Part shown: positions 1 through 6,599 of the stretch, one piece after another | Layout of the letters: each line of letters starts with the position of its first letter | How positions within the stretch are numbered: the first letter of the stretch is position 1 | DNA from: Chloroflexota bacterium | Lineage (GTDB): Bacteria > Chloroflexota > Anaerolineae > B4-G1 > SLSP01 | NCBI GenBank assembly: GCA_009908585.1 | Contig: JAAAOZ010000075.1 | Span: 1 to 10,958 of the forward strand | DNA: 10,958 bases | Reading direction: 5' to 3' | Translations under genes and position numbers: made by a program | The notes under the pieces: generated by a model | Seen by the model: the letters and a program-made list of their open reading frames with translations, nothing else | Told to the model about the DNA's origin: nothing | The model's database searches: none

Positions 1-14
1 AAGGAGACCTCAAG

Positions 15-1136
15 ATGAAGATGCAATGGGATGGCAGCGATTATGAGGCCAGCTTAAAACGCATCACCGACTTCGGCCTCGATAACTGCATCGGAGCCAA
101 TGCTTGTATGGAAAAATGCCCCGTCAATCGCCTACACGTCAATCAAAACGAACTGGATTCAGTGTTGGTTTCGGGCGTATGGACGGAACGGGTGCAGACC
201 TTCGTCACAGAGTGCATCCAGTGTGGCGATTGCACACTCGCGTGTCCCGCGGGCGTCCAACGCGACCACATGATGCTGATGCTCAAGACAATGCTGCCGA
301 CCCTTCCAAGACAATGGAAACAATACTATTTCCTCAAAGGGCGGCGTGACCGCCAAGCCCTGCTTTTCCTTTACGATTTGCTCGTCCCTCTTATTTCCGG
401 CCCGATGGGCAAGCACATCGACAAATCCACCTTTGAGCAGAAATCCTTGCTCTTTTACTTCGGATGTTATGCCCTTTCGCCCTCTGGCGCCCCCAACGCA
501 ACGCTCAAACTCGCCGACCGGCTGGGGCTTGATTACGAAGTACTGGGCGGGCTTCGCTCGTGCTGCGGCTGGCCGCACTATCTCACCGGGCGAATGGGGT
601 ATGGGCAACAGATGAACACCCACCTCGGCGACCTCATCGCCACAGTAGAGCCGACCCACATCATCAGCGGATGCGCAGAATGCTACGCCGCACTGCTGCG
701 CTTGAAGAAGAAAACCGGCGCGAGTTGGACGCCGCTCACCACACCGGAATGGCTGCTCCAGCACGCAGATCAACTTAACTGGACCAAGTTCGATTATCCC
801 ATCGCCATTCACGACTCCTGCCATGTGACCAAAAAAGTCGGCAAGCCGCAACCGGCGCGCGATCTGCTGGCGCGGATGGCGGATGTGGTCGAAATCGCCG
901 CACGTCCTGAAGCCTGCGAGTGCTGCGGCTACTACAACATCCACGTCAACCACGATCTCAACCACAGCCTCCACGAAGACAAGCTGAAAATCGTCAAGGA
1001 AAAAGGCGGCCAAGGCATGGCGGTGGAATGTGTCACCTGTTGGGAATCGTTCCACGTGCCGTTCAAACAGGCCGATGTGCCCCTGTGGGAATTGATGGTC
1101 GCAGCAGAGTTAGCCACACGGCGAGGTGAAGAATGA
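15..1136 (+). CDS. Heterodisulfide reductase-like (Fe-S)-binding protein with two CCG domains
   Basis: This 373-residue soluble protein probably passes electrons between a flavoprotein and another redox partner, as HdrD, GlpC and LutA relatives do. The N-terminal ferredoxin part has C25-x5-C31-x3-C35-P and a full C67-x2-C70-x2-C73-x3-C77-P. Two CCG (DUF224) modules follow: C151, C183-C184-G, C220-x2-C223, and C269, C303-C304-G, C339-x2-C342. Such modules bind the unusual catalytic cluster in HdrB-type enzymes. The first ferredoxin motif has Ala28 where the usual second cysteine lies, so that cluster may be [3Fe-4S] or altered. There is no signal peptide or membrane segment. The start follows an AAGGAG at positions 2-7 or thereabouts, at good spacing. 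The stop overlaps the next start by 4 bases, which suggests translational coupling with the flavoprotein. Substrate is not readable; a true methanogen-type Hdr role is unlikely. Confidence 0.88.
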   Translation: MKMQWDGSDYEASLKRITDFGLDNCIGANACMEKCPVNRLHVNQNELDSVLVSGVWTERVQTFVTECIQCGDCTLACPAGVQRDHMMLMLKTMLPTLPRQWKQYYFLKGRRDRQALLFLYDLLVPLISGPMGKHIDKSTFEQKSLLFYFGCYALSPSGAPNATLKLADRLGLDYEVLGGLRSCCGWPHYLTGRMGYGQQMNTHLGDLIATVEPTHIISGCAECYAALLRLKKKTGASWTPLTTPEWLLQHADQLNWTKFDYPIAIHDSCHVTKKVGKPQPARDLLARMADVVEIAARPEACECCGYYNIHVNHDLNHSLHEDKLKIVKEKGGQGMAVECVTCWESFHVPFKQADVPLWELMVAAELATRRGEE

Positions 1137-2377
1137 GCGTCCCACGTTACGTCATCATCGGTAATGGCGTCGCCGGCATGACCGCCGCGCAGGAAATTCG
1201 TCGCGCCGATCCTGACGGTGTCCTGACTCTCATCGGCGACGAGGCCGAACGCTATTACTATCGGGCGTCGCTTTCGGAATGGCTGGCGGGCGACAATGCG
1301 GACGAGGCTGTCTACGGACGAACGCCCGCGTTCTACGCCGATCTGCAGATCAAAAAAGTAAATGGATTGGTCACCCACGTGCATCCAGAACGTCAAACGC
1401 TCACGCTGCAAAATGGCGACACGCTGCCCTATGATCAACTGCTCATCGCCACGGGGGCCAAAGCGCGCATTGTTCCCATTAAAGGATTGAACCATCCTAA
1501 CGTCTACCGCACATGGCAGGACGCGCGGGAGATCAAAGCCCAACTCACTCGTGAGGGCGAGTTACACCAAGGGCGCGCTCTCATCTTAGGCGGCGGCATC
1601 TTGGGATTGGAACTCGCGGGCGCTCTGGTCAAGATGGGAATCCAGAAGATCGCTCTCGTGCAACGCTCCGCCTTCGTGGGCAAACCGATCCTCGATCAGC
1701 ACGCGGCTAAATGGCTGCAACGTCGCATGCGGGCGGATGACCTCGATCTCCTTCTCAATGACACCGTCACCCACGTCACCACCGAGGCGGGGGAAACCCC
1801 AATCGCACACTGCAAAAGCGGTACGACGTGGGCATTTGATCTCTTTGTGCAAACCGTCGGCATCCTACCGCGATACCCAGAGATTGCCGGGTTAAAAATC
1901 GGACGGGGCATCCAAATTGACGAGCACTCCCGCACCAACCACCCCAACATCTACGCCGCCGGGGATTGCACCGAAACGCACAATCCCGCCACCAGCCGTT
2001 GGCAACCCACGCGCACCTGGCTCGATGGCGCGCGTCAAGGCCGCGTCGCGGGGGGCGGAATGGCGGGGCGCACCGTCTCTATGACAACCTCACCTTACTT
2101 TAACGCCTCGATCATCTACGACGTCTTCTATGCTTACCTCGGAGCGCCGCATGGCGCGGGCGAGATCTACCTCTGGCAAGAACCCGGCGCGTATCGCAAA
2201 GTGCGCGTCGTGGATGGTAAATTAACCGGCGCCTTGCTGATGGGGCAACGCCACGGGATGATGGCTCTGTATAAAGCCATCGGGCAACCCGTCGCCCAGT
2301 ACGGGGATGAGATAGCGGCTCCTGAGTTTCCATGGAACGATCTCACAGGTAAAGATTGGGGTTATGATTTCTATTGA
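1133..2377 (+). CDS. NAD(P)/FAD-dependent oxidoreductase (NirB / NADH-rubredoxin reductase type)
   Basis: This 414-residue flavoprotein should carry FAD and use NAD(P)H to move electrons, very likely to or from the Fe-S protein encoded just upstream. The FAD dinucleotide fold is at residues 6-20 (GNGVAG). A second Rossmann motif for NAD(P) is at 153-158 (GGGILG). The ATG of the LLIATGAK stretch is at 106-108, and the late FAD motif NIYAAGDC is at 272-279. This is the class-I pyridine nucleotide-disulfide oxidoreductase layout of rubredoxin reductases and of the NirB N-terminus. No CxxxxC redox disulfide, siroheme domain or BFD-type Fe-S domain is present. About 100 C-terminal residues follow the second FAD motif and resemble the reductase C-terminal dimerisation part. 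The ATG overlaps the upstream stop by 4 bases. The exact electron acceptor cannot be read from the sequence. Confidence 0.88.
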   Translation: MSVPRYVIIGNGVAGMTAAQEIRRADPDGVLTLIGDEAERYYYRASLSEWLAGDNADEAVYGRTPAFYADLQIKKVNGLVTHVHPERQTLTLQNGDTLPYDQLLIATGAKARIVPIKGLNHPNVYRTWQDAREIKAQLTREGELHQGRALILGGGILGLELAGALVKMGIQKIALVQRSAFVGKPILDQHAAKWLQRRMRADDLDLLLNDTVTHVTTEAGETPIAHCKSGTTWAFDLFVQTVGILPRYPEIAGLKIGRGIQIDEHSRTNHPNIYAAGDCTETHNPATSRWQPTRTWLDGARQGRVAGGGMAGRTVSMTTSPYFNASIIYDVFYAYLGAPHGAGEIYLWQEPGAYRKVRVVDGKLTGALLMGQRHGMMALYKAIGQPVAQYGDEIAAPEFPWNDLTGKDWGYDFY

Positions 2378-2476
2378 GGGCGTCGTAGGTTAGGCCAAGC
2401 TATTGGTGATCCGACAGGTGATAGGAAGGGCATGATTGCCCTGGGGTCTCCAATCCCGTCGGAGAAGATGCTTTGG
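2378..2476. other. Non-coding gap after the flavoprotein gene
   Basis: No gene was seen here. A small hairpin (AGGGCA, loop TGAT, TGCCCT, 2427-2442) lies 50 bases after the stop. It has no T-run behind it, so it is at best a weak terminator. ATTGG/CCAAT (2402-2406 with 2450-2454) and CCGAC/GTCGG (2411-2415 with 2458-2462) are crossing inverted pairs that could only form together as a pseudoknot. They may be chance. Confidence 0.4.
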
Positions 2477-2484
2477 TGATTTTC
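2477..2484. repeat. Left target-site duplication
   Basis: TGATTTTC directly precedes the left terminal inverted repeat. The identical octamer directly follows the right one at 2715-2722. This is the signature of an 8-bp staggered cut during insertion. Confidence 0.85.
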
Positions 2485-2714
2485 GGGATGGTTCACAGAT
2501 AGGTTGACACTTTTTTACTCTACGGGCACTGAAGTACCCTGGAAAGGCCTGGCGGCCAACCGTCTGCCTTCGCAGACGGCCTATCGCATCCTCGAAGGAG
2601 GATGCCTGGCGCGTAGCGCCTCTCGAAGGGACTTCCGTAGGTCAGTAGACCTACGGGTCTACGATAGTCGCTGACAGAGTGTAAACCTAATTATCCCGGA
2701 AAATGAACCATCCC
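2485..2714. mobile_element. 230-bp MITE-like non-autonomous transposable element
   Basis: The element begins GGGATGGTTCA (2485-2495) and ends TGAACCATCCC (2704-2714), a perfect 11-bp terminal inverted repeat. A subterminal pair, AGGTTGACACT (2501-2511) and AGTGTAAACCT (2678-2688), matches as an inverted repeat at 10 of 11 positions. The right arm has about 10 extra bases between the two blocks. The element is bounded exactly by the 8-bp direct repeat TGATTTTC. It holds no open frame of use, so a transposase would have to act in trans. The interior is a run of short hairpins (see 2560-2655). IS1595, ISL3, IS256 and some other DDE families make 8-bp duplications; I cannot assign the parent family. 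The call rests on the exact coincidence of duplication and inverted ends, which is very unlikely by chance. Confidence 0.85.
2560..2655. repeat. Array of short hairpins inside the MITE
   Basis: Consecutive perfect stems were read directly: CCGTCTGC/GCAGACGG with loop CTTC (2560-2579); GCATCCTC/GAGGATGC with loop GAAG (2586-2605); GGCGC/GCGCC with loop GTA (2608-2620); GAAG/CTTC with loop GGA (2625-2635); CCGTAGGTC/GACCTACGG with loop AGTA (2635-2656). GTAGACC/GGTCTAC can form an alternative to the last stem. The first two tetraloops are complementary to each other. The structure could matter for transposase binding, for RNA stability, or for blocking read-through. Function is inferred only. 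Confidence 0.75.
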
Positions 2715-2722
2715 TGATTTTC
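2715..2722. repeat. Right target-site duplication
   Basis: TGATTTTC directly follows the right inverted repeat and is identical to 2477-2484. It also falls about where a -35 box would sit for the promoter at 2738-2746. Confidence 0.85.
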
Positions 2723-2733
2723 TTTCCTCTCCC

Positions 2734-2792
2734 CTTGTGCTATACTTAAATTGCCTGATAACAGATCAGGCCGAGTATAAAACTAACACAAG
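2734..2792 (+). promoter_or_regulatory. Nested dyad over promoter, leader and ribosome site
   Basis: Three inverted pairs are nested around one centre: CTTGTG (2734-2739) with CACAAG (2787-2792); TATACT (2741-2746) with AGTATA (2774-2779); GCCTGAT (2753-2759) with ATCAGGC (2765-2771), loop AACAG. The inner stem would sit at the very 5' end of the mRNA if the predicted start is right. The outer right arm overlaps the AAGGTG ribosome site (2790-2795). It could be a repressor operator, a 5' stabilising hairpin, or both. Confidence 0.4.
2738..2746 (+). promoter_or_regulatory. Extended -10 promoter of the HEAT-repeat gene
   Basis: TGCTATACT matches an extended -10 (TGnTATAAT-like). The -35 region with a 17-bp spacer would be 2718-2723 and is poor (TTTTCT), which is tolerable with an extended -10. 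The start of transcription would be near 2753, giving a leader of about 50 bases. The MITE ends only 26 bases upstream, so the far-upstream promoter context was replaced by the element. Confidence 0.5.
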
Positions 2793-2802
2793 GTGAAAAG
2801 AA

Positions 2803-4101
2803 TTGAGCACAAACAAAAAATCTCAGAAAGAGCAAGATGCGATCCAGCGACACATTAACAACTTACAAAGTCCTAATCCTAGACAAAGATCTAGCGCGGC
2901 CGAGGAGTTGGGCCGCCTCCATGCCGAGGAGGCCACATCACATCTGATCGACCTCCTTCACGAGGACGTCAACACCTACGTGCGGAGTGCGTGCGCGGAA
3001 GCGCTGGGTCAAATCGGCAACCCCGGTGCAATTTTCCCGCTGATGGATGCCCTCCACGATTCCTGCTCCTTTGTCCGGCGGGCCGCCGCCATCTCCTTGG
3101 GGCAGATGAGCGCCAAAGAGGCGCAGGGCGCACTGCTGCACGCCTTAGAGGATCACAACTTCTACGTCCGGCGCGCGGCCATCAATGCCATCGGCAAGTT
3201 GGGGATTCCAGATATGGGAGGGATCCTCCTGCCCTTCTTAGATACCTCAGACCCGCGCATTCGACGCACCACCATCACGGCGTTGCAGCGCCTCCACACC
3301 ACCGAGGCGATTCCTCAAATGGTGGCGATGCTGGAGGAGTACATGGAGGCGCCACACCAGCGGGACATTCCCACGGTCAAGACTTTGGTCGTGGCGCTGG
3401 GCAAGTTGAAGGCGAAGGGCGCTGTGCCAATGCTGATCCGCGTCGTGCGGGGCTACGTCGGCGTCCGCTCGTTGGCGGCCAAGGCCTTGGGCAGGATTGG
3501 AGATCCGCAGGCCGGCCCTGTGCTGCAAGCGGCGTTAGAGGATCGCAGCGCCAACTTGCGACTTGCGGCCCTCAAGAGCCTCGGCCGGCTGAAGTATCAG
3601 CCGGCGGCGCCCAGCGTGCGCAAATTCCTCTCCTCGCCCGACCCCAGGATGCGACGCACGGCCACGCTGGCCATCGGCTATCTGGGGGATACGACGGCGG
3701 TGGCGCGGCTGCTCAACATCGCGCGGGAGGATGGCAGCTCGCTGGTGCGCCCGGCCGCCGTGCAGGCGCTGGGGCGCGTGGGCAACGCGGAGATTATCCC
3801 GGACCTGCTGCCGCTGGTGGAGGATACGAACGCCTATCTGCGCGCGGCCTTGGCCGAGACGCTGACCGCGCTGGCACTGGACGGGGAGGAACCGGCGGTC
3901 AGAGCAGCGCTGGAGCGACTCGCGAAGGATCAGGTGGAACACGTCGCCAAGGCGGCGCGGAGCGCGCTGATCGCCTTAGATGATCGGGAAGATATCGAGG
4001 AACCAAATATTGATCCGCTGGCAGAAGAGGCGCCGGACCCGGAGCGCGATCTTGCCGCCGCCGCGACCTCGTGGCTGAGGCGTGTGCTCCGGCGCGGATA
4101 G
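2803..4101 (+). CDS. HEAT-repeat protein (PBS-lyase-type HEAT repeats)
   Basis: This 432-residue protein is almost entirely alpha-helical repeats of about 31 residues, the short HEAT type first named from phycobilisome lyases. Repeat landmarks of the form VRxxAxxALGxIG recur, for example at 60-72, 91-103, 122-134, 222-233, 252-263, 283-295, 315-327 and 346-357. About 11-12 repeats fit. The last 35 residues are a charged linker followed by a basic end (WLRRVLRRG). No enzymatic motif, signal peptide or membrane segment is visible, so a cytosolic protein-binding scaffold is likely. The TTG start is chosen because AAGGTG lies 7 bases upstream and the sequence then reads STNKK. The first 30 codons are richer in A and T than the rest. 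It is a single-gene unit ended by hairpins at 4131-4201. Its partner is unknown. Confidence 0.85.
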   Translation: MSTNKKSQKEQDAIQRHINNLQSPNPRQRSSAAEELGRLHAEEATSHLIDLLHEDVNTYVRSACAEALGQIGNPGAIFPLMDALHDSCSFVRRAAAISLGQMSAKEAQGALLHALEDHNFYVRRAAINAIGKLGIPDMGGILLPFLDTSDPRIRRTTITALQRLHTTEAIPQMVAMLEEYMEAPHQRDIPTVKTLVVALGKLKAKGAVPMLIRVVRGYVGVRSLAAKALGRIGDPQAGPVLQAALEDRSANLRLAALKSLGRLKYQPAAPSVRKFLSSPDPRMRRTATLAIGYLGDTTAVARLLNIAREDGSSLVRPAAVQALGRVGNAEIIPDLLPLVEDTNAYLRAALAETLTALALDGEEPAVRAALERLAKDQVEHVAKAARSALIALDDREDIEEPNIDPLAEEAPDPERDLAAAATSWLRRVLRRG

Positions 4102-4130
4102 CCTTTCCACAGTAGCGCCAGTTTAGAGGC

Positions 4131-4148
4131 TTGGATCTGGCGATCCAA
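4131..4148. terminator. Hairpin in the convergent gap
   Basis: TTGGATC/GATCCAA with loop TGGC forms 30 bases after the HEAT stop. No T-run follows directly. It may assist the larger hairpin beside it. Confidence 0.4.
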
Positions 4149-4167
4149 ACCAAGCTGTCATAAATCG

Positions 4168-4204
4168 GACCTGATGGGATTTCGATCTCCATCAGGTCTT
4201 TGGT
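4168..4204. terminator. Probable bidirectional terminator between convergent genes
   Basis: GACCTGATGG (4168-4177) pairs with CCATCAGGTC (4189-4198), and an inner GAT-TTCG-ATC extends the stem past a one-base bulge. It is followed on the plus strand by TTTGGTTT, a weak T-tract. The right arm covers the stop codon of the minus-strand glycosyltransferase, so it could also end that transcript. The convergent arrangement supports a terminator role. Confidence 0.55.
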
Positions 4205-4941
4205 TTATCTTGTCCCACCAGCACGAGCCAGGCGAAGTATGGCAGGGCCAACTGCCGCCGCCAGCGCCACGGCTCGCGGAGCAGGCGATAGCCCCACTCC
4301 AGGCCCAGGCGCTGAATCCAGCGCGGGGCGCGCTTCGCCACCCCGGCGACGAAATCGAAGGAGCCGCCCACGCCGATCCCCACCGCAGCGCCCGTCTGCG
4401 CCAAGTGCTGATCCAACCACAGATCCTGCGCCGGCGCCCCGTAGGCCACGAAGAGGATCTCGGCCTGGGAAGCCCGAACGCGCGCGATGATCTCCGGCGC
4501 TTCCACCGGGTCGGGCGATCCGGCGTAGCACCCCGCAACGCGCAACCCCGGATGACGCGATTGGAGAATCTCCGCCGTCCGCTCGGCGACGCCGGGCGCT
4601 GCTCCTAAATAAAAGATCCGCCAGCCGCGCTGCGCCGCCGCGCGCGAGAGGCGCGGCACGATATCGGAGCCGGTGACCCGCTCGCGCAATCGCGCCCCGC
4701 GCAGCCGCGCGGCCCACATCACGCCGATGCCATCGGGAACGCAAAGGGCGGCCCGTTTCAGGGCCGCCCTAAAGCTTGGGTGCGTCCGCGCCTGCATCAG
4801 AAATTCCGGGTTGACGGTCGCGATTTGATGCGAGCCGCCATCTTCAATCCAACGGGCGATCAGGTTGATAGTCTCATCCGGGGTGACGTCGTGAATCGGC
4901 ACGCCCATCAGGTCGCAGGCGACGGTCGGCATGGTTGACAA
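4192..4941 (-). CDS. WecG/TagA/CpsF family glycosyltransferase
   Basis: This 249-residue enzyme belongs to the family that adds a ManNAc-type sugar to a lipid-linked saccharide at the inner face of the membrane, in teichoic acid, enterobacterial common antigen or exopolysaccharide synthesis. Family landmarks in order are ATVNPEF (41-47), PDGIGV (69-74, with Asp70 at the proposed catalytic position), RERVTGSD (86-93), FYLGAAPGVAE (110-120), GAPAQDLW (168-175) and GVGGSFDFVAG (190-200). The basic, aromatic C-terminus (217-241) fits the membrane-binding appendage. The usual PKQE of the family reads PAQD here. TTG at 4941 and ATG at 4932 are both possible starts and neither has a clear ribosome site; an in-frame stop lies just upstream. 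The gene follows the DUF4870 gene by 26 bases. No other glycan genes are in the window, so the polymer is unknown. Confidence 0.85.
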   Translation of the reverse strand: MSTMPTVACDLMGVPIHDVTPDETINLIARWIEDGGSHQIATVNPEFLMQARTHPSFRAALKRAALCVPDGIGVMWAARLRGARLRERVTGSDIVPRLSRAAAQRGWRIFYLGAAPGVAERTAEILQSRHPGLRVAGCYAGSPDPVEAPEIIARVRASQAEILFVAYGAPAQDLWLDQHLAQTGAAVGIGVGGSFDFVAGVAKRAPRWIQRLGLEWGYRLLREPWRWRRQLALPYFAWLVLVGQDKPKT

Positions 4942-4967
4942 TGTCGATCAGGTTGGCGAAGTAGAAG

Positions 4968-5507
4968 TTAGATGAGATTGAGCGCCCAATCGCCCACCAA
5001 CAGATAACGGAAGTCCTGCCCCTCTGAGCACTGGATGCCCCCCACCACGCCGTAGACCAGCGCGATCACGGGGAACATAATCAGGATGACGGTCAAGATG
5101 ACCGCGAAGGGGATCAGGAGAATGCCGATCAGGATGGCGCTCAACGCGCCGGTGACGGCCCAGATCGCGCCGATCAACAGACCGCTGCCGGCCCAGAAGA
5201 TCAACTGGAAGAGGAAGGCCTGCATCGATTGGTAGGCCACGTAGCGGGAGCGATCCTTGTAGACGAGGTAGATGACTAACGCGCCAGCGATGCCCAAGAA
5301 TCCCGTGACGAGATTCAACAGCACGCTGAGATGGGCCAACATCGCCCAGGTGCGCTCATCCGAGGGCGTCAGCGGCTCGGTCGAGGCCGCGTAGGGATTG
5401 GGCGTCGGGTTAGCGAGTGCTTCGGATTCGGGCGCCTCGGCTTCCGCTTCGATTTCTTCGACTTCAGGTTGGACATCCATGACATCTTCTTTACTTTCGG
5501 TATTCAT
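4968..5507 (-). CDS. DUF4870 (Tic20-like) membrane protein
   Basis: This 179-residue protein has an acidic, proline-rich cytosolic N-terminus (1-50). It is followed by the hallmark ERTWAMLAHLS (51-61) and hydrophobic segments at about 58-82, 95-117 and 120-155. YVAYQSMQAFLFQ (89-101) sits between membrane segments and matches the conserved HAxQAL-like part of DUF4870. These small multi-pass proteins have no established function; similarity to the plastid import component Tic20 is known for the family. The ATG is supported by AAGGAGGA 5-12 bases upstream. It may be co-transcribed with the glycosyltransferase downstream. The last residues are polar, with no further domain. Confidence 0.8.
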   Translation of the reverse strand: MNTESKEDVMDVQPEVEEIEAEAEAPESEALANPTPNPYAASTEPLTPSDERTWAMLAHLSVLLNLVTGFLGIAGALVIYLVYKDRSRYVAYQSMQAFLFQLIFWAGSGLLIGAIWAVTGALSAILIGILLIPFAVILTVILIMFPVIALVYGVVGGIQCSEGQDFRYLLVGDWALNLI

Positions 5508-5680
5508 TGTTCCTCCTTGGATTTTGGATTAGATACTGGTAGCTTCTCCAGAGAATGGCGCAGCGCTGCGTTTTATCTCTTTTGGCAAGCTGTGAACTAT
5601 GTGCCCGACTCTACTACTTTATTACGAGGGCTTGGCCTCAAGGTTGCAACGAGTCACGCAATCTGGCCTCGGTTGTTCTC
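5508..5680. other. Intergenic region upstream of the DUF4870 gene, with a 12-bp palindrome
   Basis: No gene was seen in these 173 bases. A perfect 12-bp palindrome, CGCAGCGCTGCG, lies at 5559-5570, about 52 bases upstream of the DUF4870 start. It could be an operator or a chance GC palindrome. The segment GGCCTC occurs twice (around 5635 and 5667). No convincing promoter pair was found on the minus strand. Confidence 0.35.
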
Positions 5681-6454
5681 TTATCCCGCCTGCGGCTTTC
5701 GCCGCCGCTCGAGGACGATGCTGCCGATCAGCACCAGGGCCAAGAGCACCGTCACGATCCAAGTAGTGGTAGCGACCACGGGCACAGCCGCGTGCTTGAC
5801 CGCGATCCCCACGAAGGCCCACAGGATGACGAGCATGTAGGCCACGTCGCGCCGGGTGAGGGTCACGGCGGAGGCAACTCCGCCGGCGACCACGAGCATG
5901 ATAATCATCCACACCTCCTCGCTGATGCCCCATCCGCCCCATTGCAGATAGTCCAGCAACGAAGTCACGTTCGCGACCGTCGCCACAGTGATCCAGCCCA
6001 GGTAGATGCTGAACGGGATGTGCAGCATCCAACGCTCGGCGGTGGAGACGTCCTCCTGCCCCCCGCTCCCGATCCGCAGGTAGATGGCGATCAGCAGGCC
6101 GAGAAGCGCCAGCATCGCCACCAAGGTGAGGGGGAATTGCTCATAGTGCCACAAAAAGAGCCAGGTGATGTTCGCCAAGCAGCTCGCGGCGAAGAGGTAG
6201 CCGATGCGCTTCAGCCGAGGGTTCTCTCGCTGGGCCGGCAGCGCTTGATAGACGGCGAAGGCGATCAGCGCGATGTAAATCAGCCCCCAGATGGAAAAGA
6301 CGTAGCCGGCGGGCACGAAGTAGACGTCGAATCGATCTGAGATGTCGCCCGTGGTCAAGTTATTCAAGGGCAGGGCGTTCGCCAGCCCGTTGACGACGAT
6401 GGTCGCGATGACCGCCAGGACATTTACGGCTTGTCGGATTGTGTTTTTGTTCAT
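5681..6454 (-). CDS. TspO/MBR-related tryptophan-rich membrane protein
   Basis: This 257-residue membrane protein has about seven to eight hydrophobic segments (roughly 7-28, 52-70, 83-102, 108-126, 143-163, 180-198, 204-222, 230-248). The family region is VYFVPAGYVFSIWGLIYIAL (44-63), with CLANITWLFLWH (92-103) and WMLHIPFSIYLGWITVA (142-158). These resemble the tryptophan-rich helices of TspO, which binds tetrapyrroles or sterol-like ligands. Classical TspO has about 160 residues and five helices, so this is a member of the longer branch, with two to three extra helices at the C-terminus. The ligand and role are not established for this branch. The ATG is supported by AAGGAG nine bases upstream. 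It is transcribed in the same direction as its neighbours but is separated from amrA by 291 bases, so it probably has its own promoter. Confidence 0.75.
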   Translation of the reverse strand: MNKNTIRQAVNVLAVIATIVVNGLANALPLNNLTTGDISDRFDVYFVPAGYVFSIWGLIYIALIAFAVYQALPAQRENPRLKRIGYLFAASCLANITWLFLWHYEQFPLTLVAMLALLGLLIAIYLRIGSGGQEDVSTAERWMLHIPFSIYLGWITVATVANVTSLLDYLQWGGWGISEEVWMIIMLVVAGGVASAVTLTRRDVAYMLVILWAFVGIAVKHAAVPVVATTTWIVTVLLALVLIGSIVLERRRKPQAG

Positions 6455-6485
6455 CTTGGTTATCTCCTTAAAGAATCAGTTGAAG

Positions 6486-6545
6486 GTTACAAGTTTCGGG
6501 TTAAAAGTTATCTGAAGTCGAATGTCAAAAAGTCCAAAGTTTAGC
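6486..6545. repeat. Degenerate heptamer tandem repeat (GTYNNNN)
   Basis: Eight units can be read in a row: GTTACAA, GTTTCGG, GTTAAAA, GTTATCT, then GAA, then GTCGAAT, GTCAAAAA, GTCCAAA and GTTTAGC. Spacing is 7 bases apart from one 3-base and one 1-base slip. The block lies upstream of the TspO-related gene and is poorer in GC than the genes around it. It resembles the short tandemly repeated sequences known from some bacterial intergenic regions; no function is assigned. Confidence 0.55.
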
Positions 6546-6599
6546 CTCAGACTTCGGAAGCCTTGAGAACGATCTTACCAAAGCAATTTTGGGATAGTC

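Noticed and set aside
159..1055. A 298-residue open frame on the minus strand opposite the Fe-S protein
   Set aside because: It mirrors a gene with strong cysteine motifs, has no recognisable domain, and its composition is that of an antisense shadow.
2991..3983. A 330-residue plus-strand frame inside the HEAT gene
   Set aside because: It is rich in Gly, Arg and Ala without any pattern, while the overlapping frame shows regular HEAT repeats.
2803..4101. Reading the HEAT protein as a phycobilisome lyase
   Set aside because: PBS-lyase HEAT repeats are a generic repeat type; nothing else in the window relates to phycobilisomes.
4945..4985. A protein-like reading (NFYFANLIDIVN) across the DUF4870 and glycosyltransferase junction
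   Set aside because: It is only a dozen residues in a frame between two well-supported genes, with no start site; chance is the simpler account.
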